From contig JAEZVR010000057.1 of NCBI GenBank assembly GCA_023420715.1, positions 1 through 19,452 of the forward strand: DNA of 19,452 bases. Direction: 5' to 3'. Position 1 is the stretch's first letter. Each line of letters begins with the position of its first letter. The stretch comes from Bacillota bacterium. GTDB lineage: Bacteria > Bacillota > Clostridia > Saccharofermentanales > Fastidiosipilaceae. This document shows, one piece after another, positions 7,226 through 14,516 of the stretch. The position numbers and the translations under genes are program-made. Under the pieces are notes generated by a model that was not told the DNA's origin, made no database searches, and was given only the letters and a program-made list of their open reading frames with translations.

Positions 7226-7591
7226 TTATATTCTAGCAGATTTGGACGAGTCTTGAGTTGTCTCCAGCCGATTTTTAGTCTCTACGATCGGCTTTTCTGG
7301 GTGCTTTTCTTGTCGTTTTGGATTTGCTGGGAACCAACCCTTTTTGACGCGTTCTTCCTGTTCAAAAAGTTCTAAGATACTCCAGAAGCACGATATGCTA
7401 AAGACGGCAACCAGGGCACTGATGATGATATTTGGAATAAAGACGGTTGCGATGAGTGCACCGATGCCGATCACCAGAAAAACAGGCCAAATTCGTTTGG
7501 AAAAATAATATTCACTTTTTATGACAATCGGATGAAAAACCCCAATGAGCAAGAAGGTAATCACACCGATGATGATGCCTTGATAGTTCAT
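7226..7591 (-). CDS. Small DUF4491 family membrane protein
   Basis: This 121-residue protein has three predicted transmembrane segments: ~4-20 (GIIIGVITFLLIGVFHP), ~33-50 (WPVFLVIGIGALIATVF) and ~53-71 (NIIISALVAVFSISCFWSI). A short cytoplasmic-looking tail, LFEQEERVKKGWFPANPKR, follows, and then a charged Lys/Glu/Thr-rich end. The N-terminal GIIIG...FHPIVIKSEYYF and the E-R-V-x-K-GWFP-x-NPKR signature are those I associate with DUF4491, a family of unknown function in Firmicutes and Bacteroidetes. Here the C-terminus extends about 25 residues past that signature. A GAGG lies 9 nt before the start. The downstream sugar transferase begins about 26 nt after this stop codon, so the two probably share a transcript. 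Any functional link to glycan priming is only suggested by this arrangement. Confidence 0.8.
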   Translation of the reverse strand: MNYQGIIIGVITFLLIGVFHPIVIKSEYYFSKRIWPVFLVIGIGALIATVFIPNIIISALVAVFSISCFWSILELFEQEERVKKGWFPANPKRQEKHPEKPIVETKNRLETTQDSSKSARI

Positions 7592-7697
7592 TTATTACCT
7601 CACTTTTATCGTTGCTATAAATCTTATCATATAAAAGGACGGTTTCCTTGTGCGGACTGTGCTATTATGAAAAAAATTATTCGAATCGAGGTGCGTT

Positions 7698-8984
7698 ATG
7701 AAATCCTGCTTTTTATCAGCAGATCAGTTAGAGTCATTGGTTCAGCAGTATCCAACACCTTTTCATCTATATGATGAAGCGGGTATTCGAAAAACGGCAC
7801 AGGCTTTGCACCGTGCGTTTTCCTGGAATAAAGGTTTTAAAGAATATTTTGCGGTAAAGGCAACACCCAACCCATTTATTTTAGATATTTTAAAATCTGA
7901 AGGCTGTGGTGTGGATTGTTCTTCTTATACAGAATTATTGATCGCAGAAGGCGGCGGATTTAAGGGAGAGGATATTATGTTTTCCTCTAATGTGACGCCG
8001 GATGCAGATTTTTTGAAAGCTGTGGAACTTGGTGCCATTGTCAATTTTGACGATTTATCTCATATTGATCATTTTAAAAATCTTGTGGGGACCATGCCAA
8101 AATTAATGAGTTGTCGGTTTAATCCAGGTGGTGTTTTTAAAGTTTCGAATGACATCATGGATCATCCGCAGGAAGCTAAATATGGTTTTACCAAAGCTCA
8201 GCTGTTTGAGGGGTATCAAAAATTAAAGCAATACGGGGTAGAGGCTTTTGGGATTCATGCTTTTTTGGTCAGTAATGCGGTGACAGAAGCCTATTATCCG
8301 AAACTTGCTGAATTGCTTTTCCAGACCATTGTTGAAATTCATCAACAAACGGGGGTTACCTTCCGTTTTGTCAACCTTTCAGGGGGGATTGGTATTCCGT
8401 ATCGTCCAGATCAGGCACCCGCAGATATTCAGGCGATTGGTGAAGCTGTTCGTCAAGCTTACGAGGCCATTCTCGTGCCAAATGGCTTGGGCGATGTTGC
8501 CATTTATACTGAGTTAGGTCGATACATGTTGGCCCCGCACGGGTATTTGGTTTCTCGGGTTTTGCATTTGAAACATACGCATAAAGATTACGTCGGTTTA
8601 GATGCCTGCGCGGCTAATTTGATGCGTCCTGCGATGTATGGTGCTTATCACCATATCACAGTGGTGGGCAAGGAAGATTTACCAGCAGACCAACGCTATG
8701 ATGTCACCGGTGGTCTGTGTGAAAACAATGATAAATTTGCCATCGACCGATGCTTGCCCTTGGTGGAAAAAGGCGATCTGGTGGTGATTCACGATACCGG
8801 TGCTCATGGCTTTGCCATGGGATATAACTACAACGGTAAGCTGAGATCTGCGGAAGTTCTTTGGCAGGCGGATGGCACATCCAAATTGATTCGCCGGGCA
8901 GAAACACCTGCAGATTATTTGGCCACTTTTGACTACACACATCGTTATGATGATGTTTTACGCAAAGATCGGTCAGAGGATTAA
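7698..8984 (+). CDS. lysA: Diaminopimelate decarboxylase
   Basis: LysA decarboxylates meso-diaminopimelate to L-lysine, the last step of lysine synthesis. This 428-residue protein is an alanine-racemase-fold (type III) PLP enzyme of the Firmicute-type LysA subgroup. Lys54 in YFAVKATPNP should bind PLP. GVDCSSYTEL (71-80), His187 in GIHAFLVSN, and the glycine loop NLSGGIGIPYRP (226-237) shape the cofactor site. YTELGRYM (270-277) supplies the conserved Glu-Gly-Arg region. Cys341 in GGLCENNDKFA corresponds to the Cys from the other subunit that completes the dimer active site. The start has GAGG 6-7 nt upstream. The nucleotidyltransferase gene follows after 21 nt with a strong ribosome binding site, so the two appear to form an operon. 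I find no convincing promoter in the short upstream spacer. Confidence 0.93.
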   Translation: MKSCFLSADQLESLVQQYPTPFHLYDEAGIRKTAQALHRAFSWNKGFKEYFAVKATPNPFILDILKSEGCGVDCSSYTELLIAEGGGFKGEDIMFSSNVTPDADFLKAVELGAIVNFDDLSHIDHFKNLVGTMPKLMSCRFNPGGVFKVSNDIMDHPQEAKYGFTKAQLFEGYQKLKQYGVEAFGIHAFLVSNAVTEAYYPKLAELLFQTIVEIHQQTGVTFRFVNLSGGIGIPYRPDQAPADIQAIGEAVRQAYEAILVPNGLGDVAIYTELGRYMLAPHGYLVSRVLHLKHTHKDYVGLDACAANLMRPAMYGAYHHITVVGKEDLPADQRYDVTGGLCENNDKFAIDRCLPLVEKGDLVVIHDTGAHGFAMGYNYNGKLRSAEVLWQADGTSKLIRRAETPADYLATFDYTHRYDDVLRKDRSED

Positions 8985-9005
8985 AGTGATCGAAGGAGGG
9001 CATAG

Positions 9006-9746
9006 ATGATTGGCTTAATTTTGGCGGCAGGTTATGCCACTAGACTGTATCCATTAACGGCACATCGAGCAAAGGCATTATTGCCGATTCAGCATCGTCC
9101 GATTATTGACTATATCGTGGATGAGATGGTCAAATTGCCCGATTTAAAGGAAATTATTGTTGTATCCAATCACCGCTTTGTTCAGGATTTTGAAGCCTGG
9201 GCAAAACAAGGTCGAAAGGTTCCAATCACGATTATTGACGATGGCTCAACGTCAGATGAGAACAAATTGGGTGCGATTGGCGATATTCAATATGTCATTG
9301 ATCGCTGCCAAATTCAGGAAGATTTGTTTGTGATTGCAGGGGATAATTTATTCACCTTTGACTTAAAAGCTGCTTGGGAGGCTTTTAAAGCGGCGGATAC
9401 GGATTTAATTTTGGGCAAGGCGATTGAAGGAGAAGACTTGACCCGTTTTGCCATTGCCGAGGTTGCGCCAGACGGTCGGGTGTTGTCTTTAGAGGAAAAG
9501 CCTAAGCACCCCAAATCAAATGTGGCAGTCTTTGCGGTGTATTTTTACAAAAAGGACACCTTGCCACTCATTCAATTGTACTTAGAAGAAGGCGGATCTC
9601 CAGACGCTCCCGGGCATTTTCCGGCGTGGCTTTATCAGCGAAAACCGGTAAAACTACATTTCTTTGAGGGTGAATGTATTGATATTGGGACCCCCGAATC
9701 TTATGCCTCTGTTAATGAGAATTGGCAAAAAGACGCTCCAATGTAA
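9006..9746 (+). CDS. Sugar nucleotidyltransferase (NTP_transferase family)
   Basis: This 246-residue nucleotidyltransferase carries the signature LILAAGYATRLYPLT...KALLPI at residues 4-28, with the glycine-rich loop and Arg/Lys that bind the NTP. IAGDNLF at 110-116 holds the metal-binding Asp113, and LSLEEKPKHPKSNVA (160-174) is the sugar-phosphate lysine region. Asp226 in the IDIGTPESYASVNENW closing motif is the second metal ligand. It resembles short RmlA/HddC-like enzymes that make NDP-sugars. It lacks the left-handed beta-helix of GlmU, and 246 residues is near the minimum for the family. The substrates are not identifiable. GAAGGAGGG lies 7 nt before the ATG. It follows lysA closely, though no biochemical link is obvious. 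It could supply an activated sugar to the sugar transferase about 2 kb away, but that is speculation. Confidence 0.85.
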   Translation: MIGLILAAGYATRLYPLTAHRAKALLPIQHRPIIDYIVDEMVKLPDLKEIIVVSNHRFVQDFEAWAKQGRKVPITIIDDGSTSDENKLGAIGDIQYVIDRCQIQEDLFVIAGDNLFTFDLKAAWEAFKAADTDLILGKAIEGEDLTRFAIAEVAPDGRVLSLEEKPKHPKSNVAVFAVYFYKKDTLPLIQLYLEEGGSPDAPGHFPAWLYQRKPVKLHFFEGECIDIGTPESYASVNENWQKDAPM

Positions 9747-9761
9747 GCTTGTTGAATACTT

Positions 9762-9816
9762 TAGGGCGTTTAATAATAATCTTTACTAATAAATAAAGTC
9801 GCCCTATAATAAAGTC
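9762..9816. repeat. Inverted and direct repeats around the catalase promoter
   Basis: TAGGGCG (9762-9768) and CGCCCTA (9800-9806) form perfect inverted arms with a 31-nt AT-rich interval that holds the -35. The right arm runs into the -10. AATAAAGTC occurs twice (9792-9800 and 9808-9816), 16 nt apart, overlapping and following the -10. This could be an operator, or a weak hairpin ending the upstream operon. There is no proper U tract. Confidence 0.4.
9782..9810 (+). promoter_or_regulatory. Sigma-A-type promoter of the catalase gene
   Basis: TTTACT (9782-9787) and a perfect TATAAT (9805-9810) are separated by exactly 17 nt. They lie 56 nt before the catalase ATG, whose ribosome binding site is AGAAAGGAAAG. 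The spacing and -10 make this the clearest promoter in the window. Confidence 0.7.
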
Positions 9817-9866
9817 AAATGCAATTGTGCAGGAGTCTATCTCCAGGTTAACAGAAAGGAAAGCTT

Positions 9867-11582
9867 ATGTCTGACAACAAAAATCCAATGGACAAAAATG
9901 GGCTCGGGGAATCTTTGCCCAGTCGCAATAACCGAGTTGCAGAAGATCCAACTTTAAGACGTGCAGGTGGTCAGCCAGTAGATAATAATGAAGATTCATT
10001 AACAGCTGGTATGCGTGGCCACATTAGTATTCAAGATATGTGGCTGATGGAAAAACATGCTCATTTTAACCGTGAAGTCATTCCAGAACGCCGCATGCAT
10101 GCCAAAGGCTGGGGTGCTTTTGGTGAATTTAAGGTAGAGCATGATATCAGCAAATATACAAAGGCAAAACTCTTGTCTAAAGTGGGCAATACGTGTAAAG
10201 TCTTTGTGCGTTTTTCGACCGTTGCAGGTGAGCGCGGTGCTGCAGATGCTGAACGTGATATCCGTGGTTTTGCGGTTCGTTTCTATACAGAAGACGGCAA
10301 CTGGGACATCGTCGGTAACAACACCCCAGTTTTCTTCTTCCGCGATCCGATGAAATTCATCGATCTCAACCATGCGGTTAAGCGCGATCCGAGAACACAT
10401 TTGCGCAGCCCAAATACCAACTGGGATTTTTGGACTTCATTGCCCGAAAGTTTGATGCAGGTGTCGATTACGATGTCAGATCGCGGGATTCCTTCTTCTT
10501 TCCGTCATATGCACGGTTTTGGCAGCCATACGTATTCCATGGTAAACGATCAGGGTGAACGTGTTTGGGTCAAATACCATTTCCGCAGTGAACAGGGCAT
10601 TCAGAACTTTACCGATCAAGAGGCTGCTCAGGTCGTGGCCAATGATCGCGAGAGCCACGGGCGGGATTTGTACGAAGCCATTGAAAAGAAACAATTCCCT
10701 CGCTGGAAAATGTATATTCAGGTCATGACTGAAGAACAGGCCAAAAATCATCCGGTCGATCCCTTCGATTTGACCAAAATGTGGTTGAAGAAAGACTTCC
10801 CACTGATTCCAGTTGGTACATTTGAATTGAATGAAAATGCCGATAATTATTTCCAAGATGTCGAGCAAGCAGCATTTACACCAGCCAATATTGTGCCAGG
10901 CTTGGGTTTCTCGCCAGACCGCATGTTGCAAGTGCGTATGTTGACCTACAGTGATGCACATCGCTATCGCCTGGGTGTAAACAACCACCAGATTCCGGTC
11001 AATTCACCAAAAGGTGTCGAACATCCGCATAGCTTCCACCGGGATGGCTTGATGCGTGTGGATGGCAACCAGGGCAGTGAATTGCATTATTCGCCAAATA
11101 GTTACGGCGCTTGGGTCGATCATCCGGAATTAGCCTTGCATACTGATGAAGCAGGCCCTGTTCAACGCTATGATTATCGCAAAGATGATCACGACTATTT
11201 TACCCAACCTGGTTTGTTCTTCAGAGCAATGACGCCAGAACAGCAATTGGTTTTGTGCGAAAATACGGCACGGGCCATGGGCGATGCCACCTTACAGATC
11301 AAACATCGTCATATCCGCAATTGTTATGCGGCAGATCCAGGTTATGGTGAAGGCATTGCCAAGGCTTTGGGTATCGATATTCAGTCCGTCGATCTAACGC
11401 CAAATTTGGCAGATAGCCGTGAAGCCTGGGCTAAGGGCAATCAACGGGATAAACAGTTGGATGAACCAACCAAGCCGGCAAATCCAGAATCTGCCATGAA
11501 CTTACCGCCAACCGGTCGGGATACAAACGTGGCTGATCCAAAAACCTTGACAGCCTGGGAAACAGATCCTCAATTGCTATAA
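9867..11582 (+). CDS. katA: Monofunctional heme catalase
   Basis: This enzyme dismutates hydrogen peroxide to water and oxygen in the cytoplasm. At 571 residues it is a small-subunit-type catalase with an extended C-terminus. The distal His78 lies in RRMHAKGWGAFGEF, and the distal Asn lies in DIVGNNTPVFFFRDP (Asn151/152). The heme ligand is Tyr361 in RMLTYSDAHRYRLG, with the usual Arg357 four residues before it. SFRHMHGFGSHTYS and GVNNHQIPVNSP are also diagnostic. The last ~70 residues are hydrophilic and Pro/Lys-rich, without the flavodoxin-like domain of large-subunit catalases. The gene stands alone between its own promoter and a strong terminator. Repeats around the promoter suggest regulation, but I could not match a PerR box with confidence. 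The gene symbol is by family and is not a proven orthology. Confidence 0.95.
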   Translation: MSDNKNPMDKNGLGESLPSRNNRVAEDPTLRRAGGQPVDNNEDSLTAGMRGHISIQDMWLMEKHAHFNREVIPERRMHAKGWGAFGEFKVEHDISKYTKAKLLSKVGNTCKVFVRFSTVAGERGAADAERDIRGFAVRFYTEDGNWDIVGNNTPVFFFRDPMKFIDLNHAVKRDPRTHLRSPNTNWDFWTSLPESLMQVSITMSDRGIPSSFRHMHGFGSHTYSMVNDQGERVWVKYHFRSEQGIQNFTDQEAAQVVANDRESHGRDLYEAIEKKQFPRWKMYIQVMTEEQAKNHPVDPFDLTKMWLKKDFPLIPVGTFELNENADNYFQDVEQAAFTPANIVPGLGFSPDRMLQVRMLTYSDAHRYRLGVNNHQIPVNSPKGVEHPHSFHRDGLMRVDGNQGSELHYSPNSYGAWVDHPELALHTDEAGPVQRYDYRKDDHDYFTQPGLFFRAMTPEQQLVLCENTARAMGDATLQIKHRHIRNCYAADPGYGEGIAKALGIDIQSVDLTPNLADSREAWAKGNQRDKQLDEPTKPANPESAMNLPPTGRDTNVADPKTLTAWETDPQLL

Positions 11583-11586
11583 GACG

Positions 11587-11616
11587 AAAAGCGTGATCTC
11601 ATCGATCACGCTTTTT
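11587..11616. terminator. Bidirectional terminator between catalase and the radical SAM gene
   Basis: AAAAGCGTGATC (11587-11598) pairs perfectly with GATCACGCTTTT (11604-11615) around a 5-nt loop. It has a T run on the plus strand and a matching T run on the minus strand. It starts 4 nt after the catalase stop and touches the stop codon of the converging gene. Confidence 0.88.
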
Positions 11617-12505
11617 AAATTCGCATCTGTTTTCGGTCAAATTGCAGCTGAAGGGCTTCAGGTGTGGTTTGTTTTAAAAAAGTGCTGAGGCGCTGGATGA
11701 CAATCTCTGCTTCGTCTGGAACCTCGGCATTGATATTTAAAGCATTAGAGGCATGATACGAATTGACGAGCAATTTCGATTTGGGTTTCAGGTGTCGAAA
11801 AAGGGTGAGGAGCTCTTCGATGCGCTCGTATTCGCTTGCCTCTTTAAATTTTCCCGCTGCCAAAGCCTGACCTAAAGGTGTATCGGGCATGACAACCAAG
11901 GAGTTGCAATATAAAACACGGGCTTGAACCTGATTCATAACATCGGCAGTTGCCATGGCATTGGCGATTCCTTTTCCGCGTCCGGCTAATCCGGTCATGA
12001 TAATAACCCCATAGGTGATCTGTGCTGCGGTGAGGCGATTGAGTTGATCGATGGCATCTTGCCGTGTCGAGCCCTTTTGGAGGGCTTTGAGGAGCGCGTC
12101 GTCCCCCGTTTCTAGACCAATATAGAGTTGATTGACCCCGAGATCGCGTAATTGCTGCAAATCCTCATCTGTTTTTGTTTTGATGTTGTTAATCGAGGCA
12201 TACATGGTAATCGTCTCGACACGGGGCAGTTTTTGGCGAATCAGCTGAATAATGTGTTTGAGTCTGTCAGCACTGAGCACAAAGGGATCGCCCCCGACTA
12301 AATAAATGCGGTTTGTATCCGGTGCATAGGTCTGTATCTCAGTTAAAATCTGATCGATGACCGCATCGGGATATAACCGAAAAGGCACATCACGATACAT
12401 GTTGCAAAATGAGCAGCGATTGTGACTACAGCCTTCTGTCACGGGCAACAGTGGGGTTCTAGCTTCGCGGGGTGGTCTGTAGATGATGGATTGTCCTAGC
12501 GGCAT
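11615..12505 (-). CDS. Radical SAM protein with a CX4CX2C cluster motif
   Basis: The 296-residue protein begins with an iron-sulfur motif GCSHNRCSFCNMYRDVPF, with cysteines 26, 31 and 34. The spacing is C-X4-C-X2-C, not the usual CX3CX2C. This variant is familiar from a Firmicute group of Elp3/COG1032-like radical SAM proteins of unknown function ('CSHNKCTFC'). VGGDP (~71-75) is the SAM-binding GGE-like element, and YIGLETGDDALLKALQKGS is the conserved Elp3-type segment. The short, single-domain length leaves no room for a B12 or TRAM domain. Its start overlaps the last 10 nt of mnmA, with GGGGG/TAGG just upstream, so translation is probably coupled. The link to mnmA suggests a tRNA or thiolation-related role, but that is inference. 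The substrate is unknown. Confidence 0.85.
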   Translation of the reverse strand: MPLGQSIIYRPPREARTPLLPVTEGCSHNRCSFCNMYRDVPFRLYPDAVIDQILTEIQTYAPDTNRIYLVGGDPFVLSADRLKHIIQLIRQKLPRVETITMYASINNIKTKTDEDLQQLRDLGVNQLYIGLETGDDALLKALQKGSTRQDAIDQLNRLTAAQITYGVIIMTGLAGRGKGIANAMATADVMNQVQARVLYCNSLVVMPDTPLGQALAAGKFKEASEYERIEELLTLFRHLKPKSKLLVNSYHASNALNINAEVPDEAEIVIQRLSTFLKQTTPEALQLQFDRKQMRI

Positions 12506-13731
12506 GAACCTACCCCCTGAGTGGCGATTTTGCCGCCGCCAACAACATATTCATCATTGTAAAAGACGATGGATTGCCCTTTTGTAATGGCTCTTATCGG
12601 TTCAGCAAAGGTCACGCGAATACGGTCGTTGGAAAGTGGCTCAATGGTGCAAGCGGTTTCTTTAAGCCCATAACGTATTTTGGCGGTACAGCTGTAGGGT
12701 GCTTCGAGGCGATCGAATAAAATCCAATTGGTTTGATCTGCCTCTAATGTGGTTTGCCATAAATCGGATTCATCTCCCAGATAAACGGTTTTTGTTAGGG
12801 GATCTTTATCAACAACATAGACAGGGCGACCAGCAGCGATGCCCAAGCCTTTTCGCTGACCAATGGTATAGGCAGAGAATCCTTTATGGAGACCATAGGA
12901 CTGACCCGTTTTGAGATCGATAAATTCGCCATTTTCCTCAATGGTCATCGGCGCTTTTGCCTGTGAGGCATAATCGTGCATAAATTGGTGGTAATCGCCA
13001 GATGGAATGAAGCAAATATCCTGACTGTCAGGCTTGTCTGCAACAGATAGACCGAGCGCACGAGCAATTTCTCGAATCTCGGTTTTACTGTATTCCCCGC
13101 AGGGAAAACGCAAGCGCGCGAGCTGTGCCTGACTCAAGGTATAGAGCACATAGCTTTGATCTTTTTCGACGGTTTTCCCTTTCAGCAAGAGATAGCGATT
13201 TCGTTCGGGATCAAATTTCACGCGGGCATAATGCCCAGTGGCCAGGTAATCAAAGCCAAGAGATTTAGACTCTTCAAAAAATGTTTTAAATTTAATGCGC
13301 CGATTACAGTCCACACAAGGATTCGGTGTTGCCCCTGCTTGATAAGCTTCGATAAAAGGTAAAATAACATCGGATTCAAAATGGGTTAAACGATCCAGAA
13401 CATGGTGGGTCACGCCTAAGCGTTTACACATGGCGCCAGCATCATCGATATCTTTTTGGCTACAACAGCTTTTTTTGCCGTTTTCAAAATCCAAATGGGT
13501 ATCTCTCAATCTGAGTGTACCGCCACTGGTATGGTATCCATTGGCGATCATCAGCGCCACGGCAACTGTACTGTCGACACCACCGCTCATTGCGACCATG
13601 GCTTTTGCCGCATTGACATGGTCTTGTGTTTTATAAGCTTTGACGCGTGCGCAAATGGTTGCGGCATCTAAATGTTCAATCGGTATTGAGGTGTTCAAAA
13701 TAGATGATTCTCCAAATCCGTAAAATTTCAT
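12496..13731 (-). CDS. mnmA: tRNA-specific 2-thiouridylase MnmA
   Basis: MnmA adds sulfur to uridine 34 of tRNAs for Lys, Glu and Gln. Its PP-loop is MSGGVDST (48-55). The nucleophilic Cys142 lies in DCNRRIKF, and the persulfide-carrying Cys240 in SQDICFIPSGD. YLATGHYARV (162-171) and GKTVEKDQSYVLYTLSQ (185-201) are standard. The segment KSCCSQKDIDDA (87-98) is the insert seen in clostridial MnmA proteins. At 411 residues it is some 40 longer than E. coli MnmA, largely because of a 43-residue N-terminal extension before the PP-loop. The ATG at 13731 has no ribosome binding site. An in-frame TTG at codon 12 has GGAGA about 10 nt upstream and is a plausible alternative. It overlaps the radical SAM gene and is divergent from the ArAE-type gene. 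Confidence 0.93.
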   Translation of the reverse strand: MKFYGFGESSILNTSIPIEHLDAATICARVKAYKTQDHVNAAKAMVAMSGGVDSTVAVALMIANGYHTSGGTLRLRDTHLDFENGKKSCCSQKDIDDAGAMCKRLGVTHHVLDRLTHFESDVILPFIEAYQAGATPNPCVDCNRRIKFKTFFEESKSLGFDYLATGHYARVKFDPERNRYLLLKGKTVEKDQSYVLYTLSQAQLARLRFPCGEYSKTEIREIARALGLSVADKPDSQDICFIPSGDYHQFMHDYASQAKAPMTIEENGEFIDLKTGQSYGLHKGFSAYTIGQRKGLGIAAGRPVYVVDKDPLTKTVYLGDESDLWQTTLEADQTNWILFDRLEAPYSCTAKIRYGLKETACTIEPLSNDRIRVTFAEPIRAITKGQSIVFYNDEYVVGGGKIATQGVGSCR

Positions 13732-13805
13732 AAAATGTATTCATAACATATTTGTCACTAAAAAATGGTAATAAATGTGCGTAAATAGATCAAAAGAGGC
13801 TGCTT

Positions 13806-14516
13806 ATGTGTCAGAAATCGCCTGAAACAGCATCAACGTCCAATAAGCGCAGATGGCGAAGACGATTGGTTTGGTTTGAAAATTATCTTTTAGTTAATTC
13901 TCCCGGTATGCGGATCATCAAAACGGGCATTGCGCTTTTTATGAGCCTTCTGATTACGCAAGTCTATGCGTCTCCGGATCATATCCAGGCATCGATTGCG
14001 GCTATTGTGTGTTTGGGACAAAGTATGCAACATACAAAAGAAGCTTCGCTAAACCGTGTCATCGGAACCCTCATTGCGGGTGGATTGGCTTTTGGATTTA
14101 TGCACTTGACCACGCGTGTTTTGACTTTGCAGCCAGATACCCCAATTTACTTTTTTTGGGTGACGGTATTTACCATTTTTTTGATGTGGTTGATGGTCCG
14201 CCTAAAAAAGCCAGGTGCCGTTGTCATCTCTAGTATTGTTTTTGTCATTATTACAACCATGTTTACGAATGGTGATTATTTAACACGTGCCGTTACACGA
14301 GTGATGGATACCCTCGTGGGGGTTGTCGTTGCGTTGTTGGTCAATTGGTTTCCACCTTTGAATCGTTTGGGGGAACGCTGGGCTATGGTACAGCGGCATG
14401 CTGCAGAGCAGGTTAAAACACTGGACGAGCATCCATCAGATCATATCCATCCAGCAACTCACGGGTTATCCGAATCCGAGGCGGAAGCTTCCAATTGTTC
14501 ACCCAAGGCAAAATAA
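13806..14516 (+). CDS. ArAE/FUSC-like aromatic acid exporter family membrane protein
   Basis: This 236-residue integral membrane protein resembles the ArAE_1 (DUF939) group of Firmicutes. A basic N-terminus (NKRRWRRRLVWFE) is followed by GMRIIKTGIALFMSLLITQVY. Then come IQASIAAIVCLGQSMQHTKEASLNRVIGTLIAGGLAFGF, an aromatic-rich helix around 115-130 (FWVTVFTIFLMWLMV), VVISSIVFVIITTMF, and RVMDTLVGVVVALLVNWF. That gives about six hydrophobic segments in all. The S-x-N-R-x-x-GT and R-x-x-DT-x-x-G motifs are typical of FUSC-like half-transporters. It is shorter than full ArAE proteins, ending in a ~45-residue hydrophilic tail. AGAGG lies 7-8 nt before the ATG. Its last 58 nt overlap the 3' end of the converging ABC-F gene. 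The substrate is unknown. Confidence 0.8.
   Translation: MCQKSPETASTSNKRRWRRRLVWFENYLLVNSPGMRIIKTGIALFMSLLITQVYASPDHIQASIAAIVCLGQSMQHTKEASLNRVIGTLIAGGLAFGFMHLTTRVLTLQPDTPIYFFWVTVFTIFLMWLMVRLKKPGAVVISSIVFVIITTMFTNGDYLTRAVTRVMDTLVGVVVALLVNWFPPLNRLGERWAMVQRHAAEQVKTLDEHPSDHIHPATHGLSESEAEASNCSPKAK

Noticed and set aside
7532..7774. An 80-codon plus-strand frame across the lysA start region.
   Set aside because: It is antisense to the DUF4491 start and runs out of frame into lysA. It has no ribosome binding site or recognisable motif.
9762..9816. A PerR box (TTATAATNATTATAA) at the catalase promoter.
   Set aside because: The AT-rich stretch has TAATAATAAT and TAATAAATAA, but no 15-bp dyad close to the consensus. 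I report the repeats without naming PerR.
10476..10988. A 170-codon open frame antisense to the catalase gene.
   Set aside because: It mirrors the conserved catalase core, has no ribosome binding site or recognisable motif, and is explained by codon bias of the real gene.
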